DNA of 64,000 bases from Vibrio sp. SCSIO 43135 (GCF_023716665.1 NZ_CP071859.1:2108001-2172000); one strand, 5' to 3'. Numbered from the stretch's first letter, positions 1 to 8,973 are shown. Program-made: numbers and translations. The notes: a model not told the origin generated them from the sequence alone.

Positions 1-352
1 AATTACTCATGAATGACTTATCGGAGCTGTCAATTTGTGAAGGCAATCACCAACCAATATCATCAAAAATTAGAGTAATTTATCCGCCTAATCGACTGCT
101 TATTCACATACAACGAGTGAATAATCCATATCAGCATTTAATAGAATACGGCAGCATATCCTACTGGCCTATGCTCACCTATACATATCGACAAAATCGT
201 CACTGAATGGTTATTTAAACGCTTTTTGCCCGACTCACCTCGATTAACCAACACCGGATAACCGCCAAAACTTGAAGTAGTCACACACTTCTCACAATTA
301 ATACCTAGTTAATCGACACAGCGCAGTCACTCCCTCTCTGTTCAGCGGACAT
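1..352. other. Intergenic / left edge, no gene recognised
   Basis: No gene is supported here. A 65-codon open frame at 9..206 has no recognisable domain, signal peptide or good ribosome-binding site, and the stretch is AT-rich. The only clear element is the terminator hairpin that begins at about 353 and belongs to the leftward gene that follows. Confidence 0.6.
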
Positions 353-377
353 AAAAAAGGCTCCTTGAAGGAGCCTT
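353..377 (-). terminator. Rho-independent terminator of the 394..1389 gene
   Basis: A perfect hairpin (AAGGCTCC / GGAGCCTT around a short TTGAA-type loop) lies 17 bases past the stop codon of the leftward DUF1254 gene. On the minus strand it is followed by a run of T (the A run at 353-358). Confidence 0.8.
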
Positions 378-393
378 ACTAACGACTAGTGAT

Positions 394-1389
394 TTACTTA
401 ACCGTCATTTCCGGAGATATCTTTCCATCCATGACTGGCTGACTTACTCCGTAATAGCGCATCGTAAAACTGAAGTCCTGCCCTTTCGTATCAATGTTAT
501 TCACCGCTTGTTCGCCACAGTTGAATGATACCGTTACTGTCCCATCTGCATTTTTAGACCAAGTATGCGAATTGACATTGGTGACACCCTCAATGAGGTA
601 GCGTGTATTGTCATAAGCGGTAACTGATGTGAAGTACTTCGATTTTGGATCGTCAAAGGTCGTGGTTAAGCATTTCCCTCCATCAAGCATGACAGAGTTA
701 GTATATTTGTTTGCCACACCGACTTCCGGCGACGAACCACCCCAACCGTTGGCATTCTCCAAGTTCCATTGATGACGATCGGTAATCTCGTTCGATGTTC
801 TTGGGAAAGTATATTCGAACACTTCACCCTGTGTTTCTTCGGTGAGGCGTGCCGTCCACTCTTCTACTTTGTCGTAGTCATAGTTCTGGATGGTATAAGA
901 GCCAAACTTAAATGAGTCATCCTGATAGAGATCTTGTGTTTGACGCGCGACATCCAACCCTTTTTCCATACCCGTTCGGTAAATCAAAAACACGTAATCA
1001 GTTTCTACAGGTAAATCATAACGCCCAGCGCCCACAACATAATGTTGTCCGTGGCCTCCTTCCGTTACCACTTGAACCGCAGAGTAGACCTCCGTTTTTG
1101 GCAAGTCGAACTGAACTCGACCATCAGTAGTTTGAGCCACCACCACTGAGTAGAGAGTGTCATCATTCATTTGAACGGTTGGCGCTTTGTTCCCTCTTGG
1201 TGGCAAGTTGCGCATATGAGTAATTTGTTGGTTGGCTCCAAGCGCTACCCAGTTACGGTAGTTACGCGCTGTTTCAGCATGTGCGTAGTTCTGATCTGTA
1301 ACTTCGATAGTATCAGAAGCCAAAACCGGAGAAGACGACAGCATACTTGTAGAAAGTAGTGAAGCTGCGATTAGTGTCTTTTTTAACAT
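394..1389 (-). CDS. Exported DUF1254/DUF1214 protein, short form
   Basis: A 331-residue protein with a signal peptide (about residues 1-24, ending VLA before SDTIEV). Next comes a DUF1254-like segment (about 35-150, including MNDDTLYSVVV and GGHGQHYVV), then a DUF1214-like beta-rich segment to the C-terminus (about 225-325, ending in a TMRYYGVSQPV-type motif). These families are common in periplasmic proteins of marine and soil bacteria and have no firmly assigned reaction. It lies 86 bases downstream of a longer protein with the same domain pair and in the same direction, so the two are probably co-transcribed. It is much shorter than the usual 450-500 residues because the region between the two domains is reduced. 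A terminator follows. Function unknown; the family call is fairly secure. Confidence 0.75.
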   Translation of the reverse strand: MLKKTLIAASLLSTSMLSSSPVLASDTIEVTDQNYAHAETARNYRNWVALGANQQITHMRNLPPRGNKAPTVQMNDDTLYSVVVAQTTDGRVQFDLPKTEVYSAVQVVTEGGHGQHYVVGAGRYDLPVETDYVFLIYRTGMEKGLDVARQTQDLYQDDSFKFGSYTIQNYDYDKVEEWTARLTEETQGEVFEYTFPRTSNEITDRHQWNLENANGWGGSSPEVGVANKYTNSVMLDGGKCLTTTFDDPKSKYFTSVTAYDNTRYLIEGVTNVNSHTWSKNADGTVTVSFNCGEQAVNNIDTKGQDFSFTMRYYGVSQPVMDGKISPEMTVK

Positions 1390-1475
1390 GAGATTACCTT
1401 TACGTAGTTAATCTAAATGATGTGTAACGTACCACCTGCTGAATTAGGTGATACGTTATTCGTGGACTTTCGCTA

Positions 1476-2981
1476 TTACTTCACTTCTACGAAGTCACTT
1501 GGTTTCCAAGATTTATCGAACCATTCCTGCTTAGGTCCGTATACTCGGAAAATAACGTTGTAGCCTTTGCCGTCAACAGTTTGAACCCAGTTACCTTCAT
1601 GGCCCTCTGGAGCTTCAGGTGCAAAGTGGACAGTGATTGAACCATCTTTATTCTTAACAACGTTTTTGTTCAACCCGTCAAGACCAGCACTTACTTGGTC
1701 TGTGGCAAGCATTGAACGTGTTTGGTTGTCATAAACCATAAACGACCAGAATTTAGTCACAGGTACATTTGCGGGTAGTGTCACCGTGTAATGCTTAGAA
1801 CCATCCAGTAGGTTTTCGTCGATATCACGGGTCGCAAGTAAATAGTCGGAACCCTTGCCAACACTTTTCGTCACCATATCCGGCGTAATCCCTGTTGCCA
1901 TAAAGTGGAACATGGCACGGTCGTCAGCATTAATTACACCACTTGCATCTTTGAATTCATGCCCATTGATGAGTGGAGTAAACCAATGACGATCATCATA
2001 CGTTTTCACGGATTCATCCGGATGAAAGTAGAAACTACGCGCTTCAGCTGTCGCGATCTTGGCGGCTTCTTCTAATATACGTGCCATACGAGCATCAGGT
2101 TTGAACGCTTTACCTTTTTCTATGCCTAAACGTTGAGCCAGTGATAGCCATTCTGGATCAAAAATTTCGCTCGGTTCGTACTGAATTAAGGTATTGATCT
2201 CGTCATAAAACTCTTCGTTCATCGCGTGAACCGTGTTGTATTTCACATCGGTAATATTGATGAACTCCGTGTTATTGCTCTTACCGTATGGATAAAGCTT
2301 CATTGTTTCTTTCAGTTTTTGCACATCTTGCTCAACAGAGTTCGGCGTGGTGACGATTCTTACTAATAGCCAATGCTGATACCCGTCTGTTTTTACGTGA
2401 ATGTAACCGTCTGGGAGTTCACCTTGGTATGAAGAATGGTAGAAGAAATATTTACCACCTTTACCTTGGTCCTCTGGGTGTGTTACCCCCACTCTCGAGG
2501 TGAATTGAAACGCCGCGTTATCCACCAGCCCCAATATAGGTGTGCCAACCTCTAACACTACTGGACCATTCTTTACGTCAATTTCCGATGTTACATATGG
2601 CGTAGTTGTATTCGCGGTTAACCAAATGCTATTTGCGTTGAGCATGCCTTCCGAAATACCAATGGTCTGATTCGGCTTCATGCCTATGCTTTCATGTCCT
2701 TGAAGTAGCCCCTGAATCGACGCAACAGGAATACCCGATAGAAAGACACGCACTGCGTCGGCAGTGTCGACAAAGTCGCTCGCTTTCGTAGACGCTTCTA
2801 AAGAGGGAGCGCCATCGACATAGTTCAGTTCGCCAAGGTATTTTGACTCGACGTGATTTGGCGTAACAATGGAGCTTGGGATATGAGAAGAAAGATCGGA
2901 ATTGCTGGCTAGTGCATTAGCACTCAAAGACATACATCCAATAACGGCCAAGCTAATAAGTTTCAGTTTGCTATTTACCAC
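1476..2981 (-). CDS. Exported DUF1254/DUF1214 protein, long form
   Basis: A 501-residue protein with a signal peptide (about 1-25, LSANALA before SNSDL). A DUF1254 domain follows (about 70-210; INLxNAN-type NAN motif near ANSIWLTANTTTPY), then a linker and a C-terminal DUF1214 domain (about 380-495), which contains PVTKFWSFMVYDNQTRSML and ends in RVYGPKQEWFDKSW, typical of the family. It is likely a periplasmic protein of unknown reaction. It is the first gene of a leftward pair with the shorter DUF1254 protein and is divergent from the LysR gene at 3099. A LysR regulator divergent from its target is the usual arrangement, so control by that regulator is likely but inferred. Length is normal for the family. 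Confidence 0.8.
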   Translation of the reverse strand: MVNSKLKLISLAVIGCMSLSANALASNSDLSSHIPSSIVTPNHVESKYLGELNYVDGAPSLEASTKASDFVDTADAVRVFLSGIPVASIQGLLQGHESIGMKPNQTIGISEGMLNANSIWLTANTTTPYVTSEIDVKNGPVVLEVGTPILGLVDNAAFQFTSRVGVTHPEDQGKGGKYFFYHSSYQGELPDGYIHVKTDGYQHWLLVRIVTTPNSVEQDVQKLKETMKLYPYGKSNNTEFINITDVKYNTVHAMNEEFYDEINTLIQYEPSEIFDPEWLSLAQRLGIEKGKAFKPDARMARILEEAAKIATAEARSFYFHPDESVKTYDDRHWFTPLINGHEFKDASGVINADDRAMFHFMATGITPDMVTKSVGKGSDYLLATRDIDENLLDGSKHYTVTLPANVPVTKFWSFMVYDNQTRSMLATDQVSAGLDGLNKNVVKNKDGSITVHFAPEAPEGHEGNWVQTVDGKGYNVIFRVYGPKQEWFDKSWKPSDFVEVK

Positions 2982-3098
2982 GAAGGTCTCCTAAACACAG
3001 TGAAGTAACTTGTTCAAAGAATACCCAACGCCTCAATTTGCATCCAACGACTTATAGTCATAGTATATTATTACCAAAACGAATAATTTAGCATTTCA

Positions 3099-4052
3099 AT
3101 GACCAACGAAACGGCGCAGCAACTCTCACGAGTCGACCTGAACCTTCTAGTGACTTTAGATGTATTACTGAGAGAAAAGAATGTCACTCGCGCAGCTGAG
3201 ACACTACACCTATCCCAATCTGCTTTGAGCAGAGCCTTAAAGCGGCTGCGTACAACCTTTGACGATCCACTCTTCACTCGAGTTGCAAGTGGGTTAGTAC
3301 CGACACCAAAAGCACTACAGTTGGAAACTCAACTGCGAAACGTTTTGCCTTCGTTGCGCACTATTTTTTCAGAGCAATCATTCATTCCCAAAGAATGTAA
3401 ACTCACATTTTCTATTTCATTACCTACCTTTATCTCAAGCGCTTTAATGCCTAGCCTGATGCGCCAACTAGCTTGTGACGCACCCTTGGTCAATATCGTC
3501 GAGCAGCCAGCAAAAGCCAATCCATTCACCGCCATAGACCAAGGGCAAATCGACTTCGCTTTTCATTACTCAGCATCGAATACTAAGCGCTTTATTTCTC
3601 AGGAGGTGGGCACCCTATTCCCACAATTATTTGTTAGAAAAGGCCATCCTCTAACAAAAGAGAACCAAGTTAATATCGAACGTATCCTACAGTTCCCATT
3701 ACTCGGCATGTTGGTGGAACAAGATCAAACGCACTCGTTCAGTGCGCCCATTCAAAAGCTGTATGAAGACTTTATGCTCAAGAGCCAGCCTAAACTTAGA
3801 AGCTCTCAAACACAGATTTTGCTCGATAGGATGTGTGAATCCGACTCTGTGCTGTTCGGTACCAACACCATTCAAGCATTACCCGGATTCAATACCAATT
3901 TTCAGCTGATCTATACATTAGAACATGAGGAAAGGTACAACGTAGCTTTACATTTAGTACAACACGAACGAACGCAGCACAGTCAAGCGCATCAGTGGTT
4001 TGCGGGAGTGATGCTAGAACACTTACAAAAAGCTCTTAGCACCCACCGTTAA
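3099..4052 (+). CDS. LysR-family transcriptional regulator
   Basis: A 317-residue protein. The N-terminal winged helix-turn-helix (residues about 9-68) contains the family pattern DLNLLVTLDVLLREKNVTRA and LSQSALSRALKRLR. A LysR substrate-binding region (about 95-310) follows. The start is the first ATG of the frame, just before the conserved QLSRVDLNLL. It is divergent from the long DUF1254 gene with a 117-base gap that would hold both promoters, so it probably regulates that pair. It is clearly the sister of the LysR protein at 5246..6199: same length and the same QLSR(V/I)DLNLLV start, RL(R) turn, GLVPT and KECxxxF(S/T)ISLP motifs. The inducer is unknown. Confidence 0.88.
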   Translation: MTNETAQQLSRVDLNLLVTLDVLLREKNVTRAAETLHLSQSALSRALKRLRTTFDDPLFTRVASGLVPTPKALQLETQLRNVLPSLRTIFSEQSFIPKECKLTFSISLPTFISSALMPSLMRQLACDAPLVNIVEQPAKANPFTAIDQGQIDFAFHYSASNTKRFISQEVGTLFPQLFVRKGHPLTKENQVNIERILQFPLLGMLVEQDQTHSFSAPIQKLYEDFMLKSQPKLRSSQTQILLDRMCESDSVLFGTNTIQALPGFNTNFQLIYTLEHEERYNVALHLVQHERTQHSQAHQWFAGVMLEHLQKALSTHR

Positions 4053-4067
4053 ACTCTTCAGAAAAAT

Positions 4068-4098
4068 AAAAACGCCGGATAACTTATCCGGCGTTTTT
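4068..4098. terminator. Bidirectional terminator
   Basis: A 10-bp perfect stem (AACGCCGGAT / ATCCGGCGTT) with A runs before it and T runs after it lies between the convergent LysR (ends 4052) and AraC (ends 4116) genes. It can end both transcripts. Confidence 0.85.
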
Positions 4099-4115
4099 AT
4101 TGATGCTAAAGACTA

Positions 4116-5099
4116 CTATGCAGCTTGAGCTTCACGACCCAACTGCTCAAATAGTTGTGTCGGAGTGAGATTAAATCGGCGCCGAACAAAACGGCAGAAA
4201 TGCCCTACCGAAGAGAAGTGTAGCTCGGTTGCAATCTGAGTAATGTTTTTACCTGTTGTCTTCAGTGACTGTGCCTTGTCGATGATTAACGATTCTTTAA
4301 TCTTGAGAAATGACAGCCCTTCTTTTTCCAACCGGCGCTGAATGGTACGGCGTGGAATTGACGTCACACTAGAAGCAACATCGAGCGATATGTCGTGCTC
4401 ATCGAATATTGGCCCAAGCGCACTTTTCAATGATTCGCTGAATGTCTCGACACCATGAGATTTCACCGAAAACAACGGTGTTGGCGAATTGCATTCGGTC
4501 GGCAACAGTTCGATCCCAGTGTACGGCTGCGCAAAACACAGCACACATTGTTGCTGATAAACTTTCGCCAAGTAATGGTGAATATCACTAAGCTCATCGA
4601 CCTTAAGGTATAGATTAGATTTTACTGGGATATCTTTGAGTAAGTGACGGTATAACTCCAACGACAAGATCGAGAAATAGACCTCAGCAAAGACAAATTT
4701 CACGCTCGACTGCTCAACCGGTTCTACCACTAAGATTGGTTTACCATAGTGATGTGTTGCGCCCATCCAGAAACCGGCAAGGTGCGGCTCTGAGTTATAG
4801 ACAGCTTGCGCCACATTCCATTGGAATAAAGACGTCGAATCGACGAGGCCTTGAGTCAAGACCGGTAAGATATCGTTTTGAATGCTGCATTGAATCGCTT
4901 CGACCAGCTTTTCTTTACCGTACTGCTGGGCAGTATTACGCAACAAAGATTCAAAACTAGCGTACGAAACAAGTCGAGTTTCCTCTTTTTGAGGAAAAGG
5001 ACACATGGCATCACGATAAAGCTGTGACTTACGTTCTGCGTTTCCTTCCAGAGCATTAATAAATCCATCTAAGTACATTGTATGAATTAACGGAATCAT
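4116..5099 (-). CDS. AraC-family transcriptional regulator (OruR/ArgR-type architecture)
   Basis: A 327-residue protein. The N-terminal two thirds look like the arabinose-binding-like ligand domain of the AraC_binding_2/PF12625 type (about 15-200). The C-terminal AraC double helix-turn-helix spans about 230-320 and includes PRRTIQRRLEKEGLSFLKI, ITQIATELHFSSVGHFCRFV and FNLTPTQLFE. It is a cytoplasmic DNA-binding activator or repressor. It sits between two sister LysR genes, divergent from the one at 5246 across a 146-base gap. No enzyme gene lies next to it, so its target cannot be read from context; autoregulation and control of the divergent LysR gene are possible. Confidence 0.85.
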   Translation of the reverse strand: MIPLIHTMYLDGFINALEGNAERKSQLYRDAMCPFPQKEETRLVSYASFESLLRNTAQQYGKEKLVEAIQCSIQNDILPVLTQGLVDSTSLFQWNVAQAVYNSEPHLAGFWMGATHHYGKPILVVEPVEQSSVKFVFAEVYFSILSLELYRHLLKDIPVKSNLYLKVDELSDIHHYLAKVYQQQCVLCFAQPYTGIELLPTECNSPTPLFSVKSHGVETFSESLKSALGPIFDEHDISLDVASSVTSIPRRTIQRRLEKEGLSFLKIKESLIIDKAQSLKTTGKNITQIATELHFSSVGHFCRFVRRRFNLTPTQLFEQLGREAQAA

Positions 5100-5245
5100 A
5101 ATTTACCTAGGATATTTAATTTAAAGGTGTCGATACAAAAACGATAAAAAGCCCTAACAATCGACATCTGTCCGTAATTTACTCTTGTATAGATATAAGA
5201 ACCAATGTAAAAAAAGGATAACTGATATACGCCTGGTGCATTTCT

Positions 5246-6199
5246 ATGGTTACATTAGAGCAACAACTATCCAGAATTGACCTCAACCTACTCGTCTCTC
5301 TGAGTGTTTTGATCAAGGAAAGGAACGTAACAAAAGCGGCTAAGGTGCTTTACCTTTCCCAGCCGGCAATGAGTCGAACCTTGTCTCGCTTGCGCGATCT
5401 ACTTGGCGATCCACTGTTCTATCGCGAATCCAACGGCCTAGTTCCGACCCAAAAAGCGTTGGAGCTGCAAGCGCCACTCGATGAGCTGCTTAGAGCGATG
5501 CAACAGTTAGTCACCGCAACTAGCTTTAGCCCCAAGGAGTGTGAGCAAGCCTTTACCATTTCTCTGCCACCCTTGATGAGCCAGTTTTTGTCTGTACCTT
5601 TGGCCAAACGCTTTATGGCGGAAGCACCCAAAGCTAGCCTGCTTGAGTTCCCGATCTCCCGAGACCCGTGCCAACAATTGCAAGAGCGCATCGTTGACTT
5701 CACCATCCACATCGACAAACCTGGCAACGAAATGGAAATGCCAGCGCAAAAGATTGGCCAAACCTACGCCATGTTTTACGTGGCTCCAGATCACCCGTTA
5801 ACTCAGAAAGAAAGCGTGACACTGGAGGATTGCCTGTCCTATCGCTTCGTAGATCTAACACTCGATATTCGCTCTAACTACGGATTGCTAAACCCGATCG
5901 ACAGCTACCTGCACTCCAAAGGGCGTATGCGTGATATTGCGTTTCGTAGTGGGCAGCTTCAGACCTTAATTCAGGTGATGCAGGGAACGAATACTGTGCT
6001 GTCTTCGTCTCACAAAGTGGCCGAGCTCGAGAACTTGAAAGATACTCTCGTTCCTATCTATGCCATGGATGACAGCGAACTACTGGTCGACGTGTACTTG
6101 ATTGAGCATAAGCGCACAGAAAACAGCCGACCTCACCAATGGCTTAAACAACTCATACTGAATACATTAAGTGATGTGCTGAGCACACCGAATGCCTAA
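5246..6199 (+). CDS. LysR-family transcriptional regulator, paralogue of 3099..4052
   Basis: A 317-residue protein with a LysR winged helix-turn-helix at about 9-68 (DLNLLVSLSVLIKERNVTKA, LSQPAMSRTLSRLR) and an effector-binding domain to the end. It starts at the ATG in front of VTLEQQLSRIDLNLL. It has the same length and shares motif blocks throughout with the LysR protein encoded 2.1 kb to the left, pointing to duplication and divergence. It is divergent from the AraC gene, and a strong hairpin follows its stop. There is no obvious structural-gene target next to it; the downstream genes are convergent. Confidence 0.87.
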   Translation: MVTLEQQLSRIDLNLLVSLSVLIKERNVTKAAKVLYLSQPAMSRTLSRLRDLLGDPLFYRESNGLVPTQKALELQAPLDELLRAMQQLVTATSFSPKECEQAFTISLPPLMSQFLSVPLAKRFMAEAPKASLLEFPISRDPCQQLQERIVDFTIHIDKPGNEMEMPAQKIGQTYAMFYVAPDHPLTQKESVTLEDCLSYRFVDLTLDIRSNYGLLNPIDSYLHSKGRMRDIAFRSGQLQTLIQVMQGTNTVLSSSHKVAELENLKDTLVPIYAMDDSELLVDVYLIEHKRTENSRPHQWLKQLILNTLSDVLSTPNA

Positions 6200-6228
6200 C
6201 CAGCGAAAGCGCTAGCTGCATAGAATTG

Positions 6229-6255
6229 AAGTGCGAGTTCTTTGAACTCGCACTT
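6229..6255. terminator. Bidirectional terminator hairpin
   Basis: A perfect 12-bp inverted repeat (AAGTGCGAGTTC / GAACTCGCACTT, loop TTT) lies between the convergent LysR gene ending at 6199 and the HlyD-type gene ending at 6288. A short T run follows on the plus strand. Confidence 0.75.
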
Positions 6256-6287
6256 TGTCGTTATAGAGCGGATGTATCGATAGGTAA

Positions 6288-7319
6288 TTAGAGCGCGCTT
6301 AGGTAAGCTTTCAGAGATTTCAGTCGAACCGTCGCACCACCAATAATGTCCATAAAACCAAGCATTGGGTGTGGTTTGGTTGCTGAAATCCAAGCTGCGC
6401 CTTTCGCACCGAGTGGAATGTGGTAACCCTCTGGTTCTTCGAACTCAATGATCACCGTACGGCCATGAGTTCCCATGTTATTACCGACATGTTGAGTTAC
6501 GCGCTGAGCACCGTTTTGAACCGACACCATCGACTCACCCGTGCCACTGGTAATACTGTGAACCTTACCGCGGAACACTTCACCAGGATGCGAGTTGACA
6601 TAGAACTCGGCAAACTGACCAACCTTGATGTAACGGAAAGATTGGTCTGGAATACGCATTTCCATGAACTTCTTACTGGTGTTGAATAAGTGCATGTTAC
6701 CGGTGCGCGTGCCTTTAGTGATGTTAACCACACCCACTTGGCCATCAAATGGCGCAACCACTTGGTTTAGGTCATTAAGCCATTCCGTTTCTGCAATTTG
6801 CGCGCGAATGTTGCCGATATCAGCACGCTTAGACGCCAGTGTCGCGTAACCTTGCTGGATCTTGTTGGTTAAGTCATCGCGGTCCACTTCGCTGCTGTAC
6901 TCGTCCAACTTCTCCATACGTTGTAGGTTTTTCTCGTCGGTTTTGATTTGGGTTTTCGTCGCGTCTATTTCGTGCTCAATCGCTTTTAGCTGTGCTTTCA
7001 AGCCGTTGATTTGTTCAACATCTGACGTTGATTCCAACGTGTACAGCAAGTCACCTTTCTTAACCACTTGGTTGTGCTTAACGTAAACATCTTGCACTTT
7101 TTGACCAATCAACGGGCTAAGGACCGCATGAGGAGCCTTCACGGTACTGCTATCGGTAAGATCCACAGGCGCCCAAAATCGGCTAACGGTGAATAGTGTC
7201 GTTGCAAGGAAAGCACCAAAAGACACTAAAATCGTTGCATTCTTCAAGTTCCACTTAATGACACCAGCTTTAACTAACAGCCAGCAAATCAGGATATAAG
7301 GCAGCATAATTTCTTTCAT
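6288..7319 (-). CDS. HlyD/EmrA-type periplasmic adaptor (membrane fusion) protein
   Basis: A 343-residue protein. The N-terminal hydrophobic part (about 5-50, containing two hydrophobic stretches) anchors it in the inner membrane. A biotinyl-lipoyl-like half motif (about 65-95, SPLIGQKVQDVYVKHNQVVKKGD), a coiled-coil hairpin (about 100-185), the second lipoyl half (VVAPFDGQVGVVNITKGT) and a beta-barrel region follow. This is the fold of adaptors that link inner-membrane pumps to outer-membrane channels. ATG 7319 has GGAG eight bases upstream and overlaps the TAA of the preceding gene by one base, indicating translational coupling. No pump or TolC-like channel is encoded beside it. The pairing of a small membrane protein and an adaptor resembles E. 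coli yibI-yibH, whose role is not settled. Confidence 0.8.
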   Translation of the reverse strand: MKEIMLPYILICWLLVKAGVIKWNLKNATILVSFGAFLATTLFTVSRFWAPVDLTDSSTVKAPHAVLSPLIGQKVQDVYVKHNQVVKKGDLLYTLESTSDVEQINGLKAQLKAIEHEIDATKTQIKTDEKNLQRMEKLDEYSSEVDRDDLTNKIQQGYATLASKRADIGNIRAQIAETEWLNDLNQVVAPFDGQVGVVNITKGTRTGNMHLFNTSKKFMEMRIPDQSFRYIKVGQFAEFYVNSHPGEVFRGKVHSITSGTGESMVSVQNGAQRVTQHVGNNMGTHGRTVIIEFEEPEGYHIPLGAKGAAWISATKPHPMLGFMDIIGGATVRLKSLKAYLSAL

Positions 7320-7780
7320 TACTTCGTCTCCTCACCTGTTGATTCTGAATCTTGAACACCTTTGCGAATGATCGCACTCAAGCCATCACTGATAACATCC
7401 CAACGAGTAAAGGCGATAATTAACGCGAAAATCCACCACACTTTGTTAATAAACAAACCACACAGCGATAAGATGAACACTAGATTGCTATGAGCGCTCT
7501 TTTTATGTTGTGTTTCATGCACCGCCACTTCATGTAAGCGCCACAATAAGTAACCGACATACCCAAAAATCGACAGAGTGATCACAAAGATCAACCCCAT
7601 GAACCCTTCGGAGTTCAGCAAGTTTATGATGCTCGGGTTACCACCAACGAAATCGCTCGCTGGCATCTCTTTGCCGTGGATCAGTGACAAAGTAGAAAAA
7701 AAGAATGATGTGCCAGCCAGTGCTGACACTACTGCGATGGCTTTAACAAGCCACATCAGAATCGCTTTGATTTTTTTCAT
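7319..7780 (-). CDS. Small inner-membrane protein of unknown function, partner of the HlyD-type adaptor
   Basis: A 153-residue protein with about three predicted membrane segments (about 8-30, 55-80 and 98-125), a charged connector between the second and third (WRLHEVAVHETQHKKSAH) and a polar, acidic C-terminal tail. I do not recognise a specific catalytic family; similarity to the DUF3302/YibI type is suggested by context only. It starts 11 bases after the stop of the FadL-like gene and overlaps the adaptor gene by one base. The order porin, small membrane protein, adaptor therefore looks like one operon. Confidence 0.6.
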   Translation of the reverse strand: MKKIKAILMWLVKAIAVVSALAGTSFFFSTLSLIHGKEMPASDFVGGNPSIINLLNSEGFMGLIFVITLSIFGYVGYLLWRLHEVAVHETQHKKSAHSNLVFILSLCGLFINKVWWIFALIIAFTRWDVISDGLSAIIRKGVQDSESTGEETK

Positions 7781-7791
7781 GGTTTAGCCCT

Positions 7792-8973
7792 CTAGAACGT
7801 GTACGCCATGCCAACAAAGTGAACGTGGCCGATTAGAACGCCGTCCAATGGGTTTGCTTTTCCAGTTTGCTCGATATCCATTTCGCCAAAGTCTGCAAAC
7901 TCGTAGTAGATGTCTAGCTTGCTGTCTGTCCACGCTTTACTGACGCCCACGGAGTAACGGTGCTGTTCGCCCACAGGTAGGTCTGGGCTTTGGTTTGCAG
8001 GATCATCAATAGGAGACGTTTCATAAGCGTAACCAGCTTTTAGGCTCCAACTGCTTGTAAGTTGATATTCACCCCCAACTGACGCGCGCCATACGTCTTG
8101 CCATTCACGATTAATCGAAAGCGTCCCCTCAGGGCTAGTTAAGTCGACATCTGTTGACTGCATATCAGACCATTGATGCCACTGAACAGACGTCACAAGG
8201 TCGAGCCTGTCTGTCATTTGATAAGCAAGGCTTAAGTCTGCTGTCGCAGGAAGGATAAATTCGGTGCTATACGTACCCGTTCTAGTCACCGTTCGATTTA
8301 AGATATCGGCACTGACTGTTGAGTCACCATCAAACTCATGTTCAATTTTAGAACGGTAAGACAAGCCAATTCTGGCCTTATCTGTCGCTTGAAAAACTAC
8401 GCCCAAGTTGTAGCCGTAAGCAAAATCATCAGCGGTGTCGAGCTCGGCTAAAGCGGAGTTTTGCTGGAACAAAGCGTAATCAACTTGTAGGCCCGCAGCG
8501 ATCGAAAGCTTGTCGCTTACCGCGTAGCTCAAAGATGGGTTAAATTGGTATGTAAGAAGTGCAACATCTGTCAGCTGGTTTTCACCTTGCCAGCCGTCGC
8601 CATAATCTAGCGTTGCGCCACCAAGCGTACTGAAAGCCAAACCCAGTTTTAGTTTTTCATTTAACTCCATCACATGGTAAAAACTGGCGATAGGCATCGT
8701 TGTATTACTGTGCCCTTCAGTACCCTCACCTTCATACTTTACGTCCAAGTTAAGTAGTAGGCCCGAGATTGTGGTGTGCTCTTTCTCCATATGAGACATA
8801 ATCGCTGGGTTGCTCCAAATGGAGGCAGCGGATCCAGTGTAAACTGCATCTCCGGCTCCTGCCGTACCCATATTTGCGTATGTTGCTTCCTGCAAAAATA
8901 CTCCACTAGCGAATGCCGAATTGCATGCCGCTAAAACCGATAAACCGGCTATACGGAACATTGTTTTTGCCAT
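7792..8973 (-). CDS. OmpP1/FadL-family outer-membrane transporter
   Basis: A protein of 393 residues when started at ATG 8973, which has a CTAGGA ribosome-binding site and gives a clean signal peptide (AKTMFRIAG...NSAFASG). An upstream in-frame start at 9033 would add a second hydrophobic leader and is less likely. The mature protein begins GVFLQEATYANMGTAGAGDAV, followed by the FadL signature of an Asn-Pro-Ala (SIWSNPAIMSH) hatch region, then a 14-strand-type barrel ending in aromatic GMAYTF. FadL porins pass long-chain fatty acids and other hydrophobic compounds through the outer membrane. It heads an apparent operon with a small membrane protein and an HlyD-type adaptor. The substrate is unknown. 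It is more distant from the two FadL proteins at 57-60 kb than those are from each other. Confidence 0.85.
   Translation of the reverse strand: MAKTMFRIAGLSVLAACNSAFASGVFLQEATYANMGTAGAGDAVYTGSAASIWSNPAIMSHMEKEHTTISGLLLNLDVKYEGEGTEGHSNTTMPIASFYHVMELNEKLKLGLAFSTLGGATLDYGDGWQGENQLTDVALLTYQFNPSLSYAVSDKLSIAAGLQVDYALFQQNSALAELDTADDFAYGYNLGVVFQATDKARIGLSYRSKIEHEFDGDSTVSADILNRTVTRTGTYSTEFILPATADLSLAYQMTDRLDLVTSVQWHQWSDMQSTDVDLTSPEGTLSINREWQDVWRASVGGEYQLTSSWSLKAGYAYETSPIDDPANQSPDLPVGEQHRYSVGVSKAWTDSKLDIYYEFADFGEMDIEQTGKANPLDGVLIGHVHFVGMAYTF

Noticed and set aside
9..206. Open frame of 65 codons near the left edge
   Set aside because: No ribosome-binding site, domain or signal peptide, and composition typical of AT-rich intergenic DNA.
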